NCBI GenBank assembly: GCA_002408185.1
Contig: DHQV01000055.1
Span: 23,481-53,215 of the forward strand
Reading direction: 5' to 3'
Source of the DNA: Deltaproteobacteria bacterium UBA5329
GTDB taxonomy: Bacteria > Desulfobacterota > Syntrophorhabdia > Syntrophorhabdales > Syntrophorhabdaceae
DNA length: 29,735 nt
Shown here piece after piece: positions 16,001 through 23,163 of the stretch (position 1 is the first letter of the stretch; each line of letters begins with the position of its first letter). The notes beneath the pieces were generated by a model, which ran no database searches, had not been told where the DNA came from, and was given only the letters and a program-made list of their open reading frames with translations. The position numbers and the translations under genes are program-made.

Positions 16001-17133
16001 TGAAAAGGAAGGTAATATACATCGTTGCCGGCCTGTGCATAATAGCGCTCCTTGTATTTATCTTTACCCGAAAAGGAGACAAGGAGAAGGCCGGAGAGCC
16101 TTTCACGGTAAAAAGGGCCAATGTGACGCATTCTACGGAACAGACGGGGATCATCAAGGCCCAGGTTGGCGCCATAGTCAAGGTGGGCACCCGTGCAACC
16201 GGCACCCTCAACAGGCTCAGGTTCCAGGTGGGCGATTTTGTCAGGAAAGGTGATCTTATCGTCGAGATCGACGATCGTGAGATCCTTGCGAATATCCGCA
16301 ATGCCGAGGCTGCCGTTGAGGAGCAGCGCAGGGACCTCGAGGCAAAAAGGGCCCAGGATGTATACAACCAGTCTAATTGGGAAAGGGAGCAGCGCCTGCT
16401 GGCCAGGGAATACACAACAAAGGACAGCGTTGAAAAGGCGAAACGTGAGTTCGATGTTTCCCGGGCCCAGGTAGACCTCGGGAAGGCAAAGGTGAGGGAG
16501 GCAAATGAGAGGCTGAAAGCCCTTAAGGTCAGCCACAGCTACACGAAGATCTTTGCACCTATCTCAGGTTATATCTCGGCCGTGGCGACGCAGGAAGGTG
16601 AAACGGTAGTATCGGGATTGTCCGCCCCCAATCTGATAACCATCATCGATCCCTCCAGGCTGGAAATGTGGATCTACGTCGATGAGACCGATATCGGCAG
16701 GGTCAAGCCCGGGCTCAAGATAGAATACTGGGTCGACGCCTATCGCGACAGGATATACAAGGGGGTCATAGACCGTATCTATCCCCAGCCCGAAATCAAG
16801 GAAAATATCGTGTATTACCTTGCCATAGTTAAAATAGACCCCGCAGATGCCCTGACGTTGAAGCCGGAAATGACGGGCCACGTGAAGATCATGATCGAAG
16901 AGAGATCGAACGTTCTCGTGGTCCCGAATGGGGCTGTACGGTTCGAGGACCGAAAAAATGTGGTTTACGTGAGGTCCGGGGGTAAAACGGTCCGGCAGGA
17001 AGTTGTGCCCGGGGTCAGGGACCAGACATACACCGAAATAATATCCGGACTTGCCGAAGGCCAGGAGATCATTGTGCCTGCCGTCGCACCGGCCGCAAAG
17101 AAGCCCCAAAATAACGCGGGCCCCCGAAAGTGA
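16000..17133 (+). CDS. MacA-like ABC-exporter periplasmic adaptor
   Basis: The 377-residue HlyD/MacA-class membrane-fusion protein has an N-terminal anchor helix (~5-22), then a biotinyl/lipoyl half-motif with LRFQVGDFVRKGDLIVEIDD. A long charged coiled coil (~95-170) follows. The second lipoyl half is IFAPISGYISAVATQEGETV, then a beta-barrel (MWIYVDETDIGRVKPG) and a membrane-proximal domain ending in GLAEGQEIIVPA. It starts on the last base of the TolC-like stop and overlaps the ATPase start by four bases (GTGA). The gene order channel-adaptor-ATPase-permease-permease shows it belongs to an ABC-driven, not an RND, exporter. The substrate is unknown; MacAB relatives move macrolides, peptides, heme or lipids. 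Confidence 0.9.
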   Translation: MKRKVIYIVAGLCIIALLVFIFTRKGDKEKAGEPFTVKRANVTHSTEQTGIIKAQVGAIVKVGTRATGTLNRLRFQVGDFVRKGDLIVEIDDREILANIRNAEAAVEEQRRDLEAKRAQDVYNQSNWEREQRLLAREYTTKDSVEKAKREFDVSRAQVDLGKAKVREANERLKALKVSHSYTKIFAPISGYISAVATQEGETVVSGLSAPNLITIIDPSRLEMWIYVDETDIGRVKPGLKIEYWVDAYRDRIYKGVIDRIYPQPEIKENIVYYLAIVKIDPADALTLKPEMTGHVKIMIEERSNVLVVPNGAVRFEDRKNVVYVRSGGKTVRQEVVPGVRDQTYTEIISGLAEGQEIIVPAVAPAAKKPQNNAGPRK

Positions 17134-17804
17134 TCGATCTTAAGGACATAAAGAAAAGTTATTTTGTGGGTGACAGGGAGCTGCAGATACTCAAAGGTAT
17201 TGACCTGAAAATATCCAGGGGTGAGTTCGTCGTCCTAATGGGCGTATCCGGTTCAGGCAAGACAACGCTCATGAATATCGTCGGCCTTCTCGACAAGCAG
17301 ACAGAGGGTCGCTACACCTTTGAAAATATCGATGTAGGCGGGCTCAACGATGAAACCCTTGCGGATATGAGGAACAGGTACATCGGCTTTGTCTTTCAGC
17401 AGTTCTTTCTGCTTCCCTATCTTGACGCTATAGAAAATGTCCTGATACCCGTTGTCTACTCGAAGAAGGGTATAAAACATCCGCGGGAAAAGGCGAAAGG
17501 CCTCCTTGCAAAGTTCGGGCTCGAACACAGGGTCCACAATAAACCGGCCCAGCTTTCGGGGGGCGAACAACAGCGCGTGGCGATCGCGAGGGCGCTCGTC
17601 AACGACCCTGAGCTTATACTGGCGGATGAACCGACCGGGGCCCTGGATTCAAAGACGGGCGGAGAGATAATGCACCTCTTTAAAATGCTCAATAACGAAG
17701 GGAAAACCATAATTGTCGTCACCCACGACCCCAAACTGGCTACCTTTGGAAAACGTCTGGTCAGGATAGAGGATGGCGCTATTTCAGAAGATATCACAAC
17801 TTAA
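17130..17804 (+). CDS. MacB/LolD-type ABC exporter ATPase
   Basis: A 224-residue stand-alone nucleotide-binding subunit. Walker A is GVSGSGKTT (~38-46), the Q-loop FVFQQFFLLPYL (~87-98), the signature LSGGEQQR (~142-149), Walker B LILADEP with the catalytic Glu (~162-168), the D-loop ALDS and the H-loop His199. The text is typical of the LolD/MacB subfamily. In E. coli MacB this domain is fused to the permease; here it is separate. The start is GTG at 17130 inside the adaptor stop (GTGA). The end overlaps the first permease by 32 bases, so the subunits are translationally coupled. Confidence 0.93.
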   Translation: MIDLKDIKKSYFVGDRELQILKGIDLKISRGEFVVLMGVSGSGKTTLMNIVGLLDKQTEGRYTFENIDVGGLNDETLADMRNRYIGFVFQQFFLLPYLDAIENVLIPVVYSKKGIKHPREKAKGLLAKFGLEHRVHNKPAQLSGGEQQRVAIARALVNDPELILADEPTGALDSKTGGEIMHLFKMLNNEGKTIIVVTHDPKLATFGKRLVRIEDGAISEDITT

Positions 17805-18996
17805 AGAATTTGTTGAGGAAGTAATAAGGATCCTCTATTACTACAGGGGAAGGGCCGTTTTTTCATTTTCCGGGATCGCCCTTGGGATACTCTCCATCTG
17901 CATCATAGTCACGACAATCGACGGAGCGAATAAAAAGGCGCAGGAGATCTTTGAGATGCTGGGGCCTGATTCGATCATGATCTTCGGGGTCGGGGAAAAA
18001 CAACGGGCGGCGAGGATACGTACGAGTACGCTGAAAGTCGAAGACGCTGACCTGATCGCGCGTGTGGAAGGCATCTACGATCTGATGCGGGTATATTCGG
18101 CCCGGAATGTGATGATGCGGTATCGGGACAGGAACTGGCAAACCCTCGTCATTGGATCGACAACGAATTATTTTGATTCACTGGCATGGAAATTTCAGAC
18201 TGGAGTTACGTATACGGCGGAAGACTACGCGAATGCCGGGGCTGTCTGCGTAATAGGGGCCAGGGTGTACGACGAATTGTTCAAGGACGAAGATCCACTG
18301 GGAAAAACAATACTCGTCGGCAAGCTCCCCACGCGTGTTATCGGCGTATTGGAGGAAAGAGGAGGCAGTTTCGGCGGGCCGCATGTCGATGACAGGATCA
18401 TAATGCCGCTGACCACGGTGACATCCCGTATAGTGAACGAAAAACGTTATTTGAGCCTGGTGCGCGTGAAAACAAACAGGGACCTCGACAGGACGATAGA
18501 AGATATCCGTATCACCTTAAGGCAAAGTCACGGTCTGCAAGGCAGCCTCGATGATGATTTTACACTGAGGAGCTCGAAGGACATCCTGGCGTTCGTAACC
18601 GTAATTTCAGGCTCGCTCCTTCTTTTTCTGGGGACCGCCGCCGTGGTCGCCCTTGTCGTGAGCGGCTTTGTCCTGGCAAACCTCTTCTATCTGAACATCC
18701 AGGAACGTAAAAAGGATATAGGGATCAGGAGGGCCTACGGCGCGACCCGGAAGGGCATCCTGCTGTCCTTCCTGTTCGAATCGGTACTCATAACGTTCAT
18801 TGGCGGCGTCGCCGGAATACTGCTCAGTGTTGTTCTCGGAAGCACTTTCGAAAATCTGTTCGATATCCCGATGATGTTTTCATTGAAAGTGGTGGTCTTC
18901 GCACTTTTCTTCAGTTTTCTGACCGGCGTTCTGTCCGGACTGAAGCCGGCGCTTACGGCCAGCCGGATCGAACCCATCGAGGCCATTCGCGGATGA
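17773..18996 (+). CDS. MacB/FtsX-type ABC permease, first subunit
   Basis: A 407-residue permease of the MacB type. One N-terminal membrane helix (~32-50, VFSFSGIALGILSICIIVTT) precedes a long periplasmic domain of about 220 residues (MacB_PCD). The FtsX domain has three C-terminal helices. The conserved NIQERKKDIGIRRAYGATR coupling segment sits between the first and second of these, and the protein ends in LKPALTASRIEPIEAIRG. The ATG at 17773 lies within the ATPase gene and is preceded by AGGATAGAGG. It overlaps the second permease by four bases (ATGA). The two permeases are related but clearly diverged, so the membrane part is probably a heterodimer. Confidence 0.9.
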   Translation: MALFQKISQLKEFVEEVIRILYYYRGRAVFSFSGIALGILSICIIVTTIDGANKKAQEIFEMLGPDSIMIFGVGEKQRAARIRTSTLKVEDADLIARVEGIYDLMRVYSARNVMMRYRDRNWQTLVIGSTTNYFDSLAWKFQTGVTYTAEDYANAGAVCVIGARVYDELFKDEDPLGKTILVGKLPTRVIGVLEERGGSFGGPHVDDRIIMPLTTVTSRIVNEKRYLSLVRVKTNRDLDRTIEDIRITLRQSHGLQGSLDDDFTLRSSKDILAFVTVISGSLLLFLGTAAVVALVVSGFVLANLFYLNIQERKKDIGIRRAYGATRKGILLSFLFESVLITFIGGVAGILLSVVLGSTFENLFDIPMMFSLKVVVFALFFSFLTGVLSGLKPALTASRIEPIEAIRG

Positions 18997-20213
18997 TCCA
19001 CAAGATATCATTTTACCTGAGAATAGCCCTTCAAAACCTCGTTGTCCACAAGGCGAGAATGACCCTCGCGCTGCTTGGCATACTATTCGCCGTCATGAGC
19101 CTGGTCGCTTTTGGAAATATCAGCAATGGAATGAAGAAAAAGATAGAAGCTGAGATTGGAAGATTCGGGAAGAACCTCATCATTGTCCGGGCAGGTCAAG
19201 TATTTACGGCGGGACGAAGCGCCCGCCAATTCTCCGAATCGAGAACGCTGAGACTGAAGGATGCACAATTGATAAAGGAGTCTGTTCCGGGTGTTGCCGA
19301 AGTGGTCCCGTATTGTGATGCCAGCTATACGGCGCGATATAAGGAAAATACGCTTACAGTGACGGTCGCCGGTGTTCCGAACAAGATCTTTGACATACGG
19401 AATATAGATCTTGCAGCAGGCAGGTCTTTCACCGGGACCGAAGAAGTGAAGGCAGAAAAAAAGGCTGTGATAGGGTTCAAAGTATACGAAAATTTCTTTT
19501 CCTCAGAAGACCCTATAGGCAAGAATATACTTATATTCCGGGTTCCTACGGAAGTTGTCGGCGTCATGCAGGAAAAGGGGGCAGATTTTGCAGGCCAGGA
19601 CCAGGATATGCAGGTGTATGTGCCGATCAATGCCTTTATGCGGCGGTACAATAATGTCGATTACATAAAGGGGATCTATGTCCAGGTGCAGGACGGGTAT
19701 TCAATGGCAGGCATGAAGACGGCCTTGAGAGTGTTCATACGGAAGATCCACAATACCGGGCCCGGGCAGAAGGATGATTTTTCACTATTCACGATGGAGG
19801 ATATCCTGAGGACCCAGGAAGAGGGCATACGGCTCGTATCCGTCCTGACGATCATTGCCTCAACCGTATCGTTCCTCATCGGAGGTCTGGGGATCTTTGC
19901 CATTATGCTCCTGTCTGTATCGGAAAGAAAAATGGAAATTGGTGTCCGAAGAGTGGTTGGGTCAAAAAAACGGGACATCATAATACAGTTTCTCTCGGAA
20001 TCCCTGATCGTAGCGGTTGTTGGCAGCGTCGGCGGAATAATCGCAGGGTTTATCGTTACGATCCTTGTTGACCTTATAGGAGGGTTCCCGATGGTGGTAT
20101 CCATGAACATACCGCTCGCCCTTTTCATCAGCATGGTGATCGGCATCCTCGCCGGGATATATCCGGCGATAGAGGGGACGAAATACGAGCCAGTGAAAGC
20201 TCTGTACCTGTAG
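18993..20213 (+). CDS. MacB/FtsX-type ABC permease, second subunit
   Basis: A 406-residue paralogue of the preceding gene with the same plan: N-terminal helix (~22-45, MTLALLGILFAVMSLVAFG), periplasmic MacB_PCD domain, then an FtsX domain. The FtsX part carries VSERKMEIGVRRVVGSKKRDI and the terminal GIYPAIEGTKYEPVKALYL. Sequence identity with the first permease is low outside the FtsX signature. It is the last gene of the export operon, and the next gene is convergent. A heterodimeric permease served by one ATPase differs from E. coli MacB, which is a fused homodimer. The cargo cannot be inferred. Confidence 0.9.
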   Translation: MIHKISFYLRIALQNLVVHKARMTLALLGILFAVMSLVAFGNISNGMKKKIEAEIGRFGKNLIIVRAGQVFTAGRSARQFSESRTLRLKDAQLIKESVPGVAEVVPYCDASYTARYKENTLTVTVAGVPNKIFDIRNIDLAAGRSFTGTEEVKAEKKAVIGFKVYENFFSSEDPIGKNILIFRVPTEVVGVMQEKGADFAGQDQDMQVYVPINAFMRRYNNVDYIKGIYVQVQDGYSMAGMKTALRVFIRKIHNTGPGQKDDFSLFTMEDILRTQEEGIRLVSVLTIIASTVSFLIGGLGIFAIMLLSVSERKMEIGVRRVVGSKKRDIIIQFLSESLIVAVVGSVGGIIAGFIVTILVDLIGGFPMVVSMNIPLALFISMVIGILAGIYPAIEGTKYEPVKALYL

Positions 20214-20260
20214 GCGAAAGGCGAAAGGCAGACGGCTAAAGGCGAGACTTTTACCTCTGT

Positions 20261-20297
20261 CCGTCATCCCGGTGCTTGACTACGGGATCCAAGTTTC
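20261..20297. repeat. Dispersed repeat copy near the end of the export operon
   Basis: CCGTCATCCC, then 13 bases, then GGGATCCAAG, followed by a T-rich stretch, lies between two convergent genes. The same two blocks flank a spacer in the intergenic region at 26479-26527 (opposite orientation) and a diverged copy lies at 26381. Upstream (20214-20250) are short direct repeats built on GGCGAAA/GGCTAAA. This looks like a fragment of a genome-wide intergenic repeat family. Confidence 0.6.
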
Positions 20298-20310
20298 TTT
20301 TCGCCGGTTT

Positions 20311-20775
20311 CTATTTTTTCTCTAAATTCTGTATTGCCTGGTTTGCAAGGTAGGTCAGGGTGTCGTTCGATGAATTTTTAGAGACATCCCGGTACATCTT
20401 GAGGGCGTCTTCGCGCTTACCCTCTATCATGTTGATATTGGCGAGGTATAGTTTGGAAATATAACGGGGTTTTCCACCGGCATGGGCCGCGATCTTTTGA
20501 AATATGTCTTCGGCTTTTGCAATTTCGGCCTTTGACCTGGTCTGTGCGTATACATCCATCGCCATGATCCCCCGTGAGAGCTGGTACTGTATTTTCCTGT
20601 CCTGGTAATGGGAATAAATGAAATATGACGCTACGGCCGCCGCTACGATACACAGGGCTGCGAGCCCGTAAATGCATTGACGGGTATTTTCACGGATATA
20701 CATCATGGCCCACTCATAGGCCTGCATCAGTATATCGGGCTGACGAATAATGTCCTTTTCTTTTTTCCGCGCCAT
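20311..20775 (-). CDS. Membrane-anchored TPR-like protein (YfgM-like)
   Basis: A 154-residue protein with a basic N-terminus (MARKKEKDI), one membrane helix (~35-53, IYGLAALCIVAAAVASYFIY) and a soluble C-terminal part of helical hairpins (AEIAKAEDIFQKIA, SKLYLANINMIEGKREDALKMYRDV, LTYLANQAIQNLE) with TPR character. The plan matches YfgM-type periplasmic TPR proteins that assist secretion or outer-membrane assembly, but the match is general. I chose the ATG at 20775 because MARKKEK begins a normal type II anchor. The frame is open to 20814 without a visible ribosome binding site. It is the last gene of a minus-strand cluster; the upstream membrane protein gene ends 42 bases before this start. 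Confidence 0.7.
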   Translation of the reverse strand: MARKKEKDIIRQPDILMQAYEWAMMYIRENTRQCIYGLAALCIVAAAVASYFIYSHYQDRKIQYQLSRGIMAMDVYAQTRSKAEIAKAEDIFQKIAAHAGGKPRYISKLYLANINMIEGKREDALKMYRDVSKNSSNDTLTYLANQAIQNLEKK

Positions 20776-20817
20776 GCTGGTTGCTATTTCACCATAGATA
20801 CCGTGCCATGTCAATAT

Positions 20818-21999
20818 TCAATATCTCTTCGCGGCGTCCTGATAGACGTGCACCCGGCGCAGGTTTTCCTCATTCAGGATGCGGCGAAGCTGCCGGTCGC
20901 CCATGTCTTTCAGGTCCCTGGCACGGCTTACCCCGCCGCGTTTCAATTTCAGATAATTCGCGTATCCCAGGCCCTTCATGTTTACGAATCGAAGCGTATC
21001 CGCCTCGTTCGGCTCAAGCATTCCGGGGTCTATCGAGAGATTTGTCTTCGCGCCGGCATCCAGCAATCTTCTTTTGGTAGCTTCCGTCAAAAAGGAAAGG
21101 TCCCGTACCGGAGCAGTATAAGAGAACACCGTGCAGCGGTCGATCAGGGGGAACGACATGGCGGATATCAGCACCGCAACTCCTAAGACTGCCGCGCGCA
21201 GGGTAGTTTTTTTTCGGAGACCGTTCAGGAGATCGAAAAAGGCAACCGTTTCCACTGCAAAGACGGGAAAACCGATATATCCGATGACGGGCATTTCGAA
21301 TACCTTCATTCCTTCGAAAAAAGGAACGGTGTAGATCCACCGCACAGGAGAGATGAAATTCCAGCTTTCCCACAATATCCCGCAGATAAGGCCTGAGGCG
21401 AGCGCGGCCAGCAGCCGTCCGGGACTGCCTTTTTCTAGATCGGCCATAAATGACCTGTGCCCGGTACGGTAATTTATGCCGTCGGTCAGGAATATCCCGA
21501 AAACCCAGGCCAGGCCGAAGAGATATCCCGGCACGAGGAGCGCCAGGACGAACAGGATGATGCCTGCCGTTATTGCCCGTGTTGCATAATACCGCACCGT
21601 GAACGGGCGTGTCCGTATGGATGCGAAGAAAGTGTCGGCCACGGCCGCTGTGAGGCAGATGGCGGGGATGACCGTTCCGTACGCGAGAAGGTAGCCGGCA
21701 TAGCGTACCGGCGCCTGAAACGGGATATTGACATAAAACCAGTTTTCCAGGCGAAGATTAACGAGTTCGAAGACACACCAGAAACCGCATGATATCACGA
21801 CCATTTCGGGCAGGTTTCTGTTCAGGAACATTGGTTTACCCGATCTTAACGAGACGATCGAGTCAAGGATTATAATGTAGGCCCACCAGGATGTAACGAA
21901 AAAGAAGGAGATGAGCGCATCCCAACGAGCGGTGACCGCAATATGCCCCGTGATGTATAAGAATAGAGCGAAAATAACGGGAATAATTCGTAAGATCAC
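20818..21999 (-). CDS. Unrecognised polytopic membrane protein with HhH-like C-terminus
   Basis: I do not recognise this 393-residue protein. Residues ~1-290 carry about eight to nine hydrophobic segments, with conserved-looking aromatic/acidic patches between them (ENWFYVN, LWESWNFISP, RWIYTVPFFEGMKVFEMP). Residues ~300-393 are soluble and end in a helix-hairpin-helix-like stretch, GLGYANYLKLKRGGVSRARD. That stretch resembles DUF4332/HhH modules that bind DNA or proteins. It follows the cell-wall hydrolase gene by nine bases. The start is a GTG at 21999 without a visible ribosome binding site; an ATG two bases earlier is followed at once by TGA, so coupling to the upstream gene is likely. 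The next in-frame ATG would remove the first helix. Function unknown. Confidence 0.75.
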   Translation of the reverse strand: MILRIIPVIFALFLYITGHIAVTARWDALISFFFVTSWWAYIIILDSIVSLRSGKPMFLNRNLPEMVVISCGFWCVFELVNLRLENWFYVNIPFQAPVRYAGYLLAYGTVIPAICLTAAVADTFFASIRTRPFTVRYYATRAITAGIILFVLALLVPGYLFGLAWVFGIFLTDGINYRTGHRSFMADLEKGSPGRLLAALASGLICGILWESWNFISPVRWIYTVPFFEGMKVFEMPVIGYIGFPVFAVETVAFFDLLNGLRKKTTLRAAVLGVAVLISAMSFPLIDRCTVFSYTAPVRDLSFLTEATKRRLLDAGAKTNLSIDPGMLEPNEADTLRFVNMKGLGYANYLKLKRGGVSRARDLKDMGDRQLRRILNEENLRRVHVYQDAAKRY

Positions 22000-22008
22000 A
22001 TAGAAAAA

Positions 22009-22932
22009 CTAAGAATTGTTGCTTGATTTGTCTGCAACCGGGACATTGCCGGACCCCTGGATAACATTGTCGGAGTTGCCTTTAATGCGGGTCGCACCAA
22101 TGTATGCCCCCGAATAATAGTCCGAATTGAGCGAATCGATCTTTACACCCAGACGTCCTTTCCCCGAGGAAGCGTGAATAAAGTTGCCATCGCCGATAAA
22201 AATGCCCACATGGGTGGGATATTTGGCGTAGCGCCTGGTCTTGAAGAATACAAGGTCTCCGACTGCGAGATCACTTCTGCCGACCCTGGTGCCGACCTTA
22301 TACTGTTCGCGGGCGCTCCTCGGAAGCTGTACGTCGAAGATCTCATAGATTTTTTTGACGTATGCCGAACAATCCAGCCCTCTCACGGTGTTGCCGCCGT
22401 ATTTATACGGAGCACCCTGGAAGCTTTTTGCGACCTTCACGAGCATATATTTCTCGTCGCTATTCTTCCAGGGCTTCATCGGGACGCTCTTGAACGTCAC
22501 GATGGCTTCGCCGTCATCGTTGTCCTCCATTACTTTGGGGATCAGTATGGTCTTTCCCGGGGCAAGCTTCTTTTTTGAAGCAAGTGCGTTGGTTTCGATA
22601 AGATCGTCTTTTTCAACGCTGAACAGTGTTGCGATCTTGTCGATCGTATCGCCGCGTTTCACTTTGTACTCGATGTATTCACCCTCATTTTCATAAATGA
22701 CCGGTTCTGCCTTTGCCTCCGTGACCTGTCCTCTTGCTCCATGGCGGTACTGTTTGTTTCTCGAGCTTTTTGCTACCTTTTTTGATTGTTTGACGCTGTT
22801 CTTCTTGGAAACGCTTTTGGATGGATCCGTACGTTTTGCTTTGTTTTTAACGGGGGCTCCCTCAGTTATAAATGGTGTTACGAGAAAAATTAAAATGAGC
22901 CAGAATACACAGATAGCGAAGCTTCTTCTCAT
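22009..22932 (-). CDS. LysM-NlpC/P60 peptidoglycan endopeptidase
   Basis: The 307-residue exported enzyme is predicted to cut peptide stems of peptidoglycan. A signal sequence (~5-25) is followed by a Lys/Ser-rich linker (~26-75). Then comes one LysM domain (~86-133: YKVKRGDTIDKIATLF...LAPGKTILIPKV), which binds glycan strands. The NlpC/P60 domain (~163-290) has catalytic Cys188 in GLDCSAYV, His241 in THVGIFIG and the third residue His253 in FIHAS. The ATG at 22932 has GAGGGG five bases upstream and a predicted promoter at 22962-22991. It heads a minus-strand cluster with the unknown membrane protein and the TPR-like protein, which suggests a cell-envelope role for all three. Confidence 0.92.
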   Translation of the reverse strand: MRRSFAICVFWLILIFLVTPFITEGAPVKNKAKRTDPSKSVSKKNSVKQSKKVAKSSRNKQYRHGARGQVTEAKAEPVIYENEGEYIEYKVKRGDTIDKIATLFSVEKDDLIETNALASKKKLAPGKTILIPKVMEDNDDGEAIVTFKSVPMKPWKNSDEKYMLVKVAKSFQGAPYKYGGNTVRGLDCSAYVKKIYEIFDVQLPRSAREQYKVGTRVGRSDLAVGDLVFFKTRRYAKYPTHVGIFIGDGNFIHASSGKGRLGVKIDSLNSDYYSGAYIGATRIKGNSDNVIQGSGNVPVADKSSNNS

Positions 22933-22961
22933 GGAACCCCTCTTTGTCGGATATAGTGTCT

Positions 22962-22991
22962 ACGATACCAACCGGGCGGCAAACATGTCAA
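22962..22991 (-). promoter_or_regulatory. Predicted promoter of the NlpC/P60 gene cluster
   Basis: On the minus strand a perfect -35 TTGACA (22991-22986), an 18-base spacer and -10 TATCGT (22967-22962). The start would be near 22955, leaving a leader of about 23 bases with a good ribosome binding site. It lies in the divergent gap shared with the FeS oxidoreductase gene. Confidence 0.5.
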
Positions 22992-23086
22992 GAAAAATCG
23001 CCTTTTTTTGCCCGGGCCAGGCGGTAAGTTTAGTTTTTAGTTAACGTAATACGATAATTTGACTCAGGCTTCGCACGTGCTTCGTG

Positions 23087-23113
23087 AAATCAAGCACATT
23101 TTTGTTGATTTTA
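23087..23113. promoter_or_regulatory. Candidate operator before the FeS oxidoreductase gene
   Basis: The inverted repeat AAATCAA-N13-TTGATTT has its right arm on the proposed -35 (23107-23112). An eight-base palindrome GCACGTGC lies just upstream (23073-23080). The position suits a repressor or activator site; no regulator gene is adjacent to say which. Confidence 0.35.
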
Positions 23114-23136
23114 CACGCCTTTTATCATGATAATAT
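23107..23136 (+). promoter_or_regulatory. Predicted promoter of the FeS oxidoreductase gene
   Basis: -35 TTGATT (23107-23112), 18-base spacer, -10 GATAAT (23131-23136). The start near 23143 leaves about 20 bases before the ATG, with AGGAGG in a good position. This is a moderate consensus match. Confidence 0.42.
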
Positions 23137-23163
23137 ACGAAAATCTCTCAGGAGGCACAGTTT

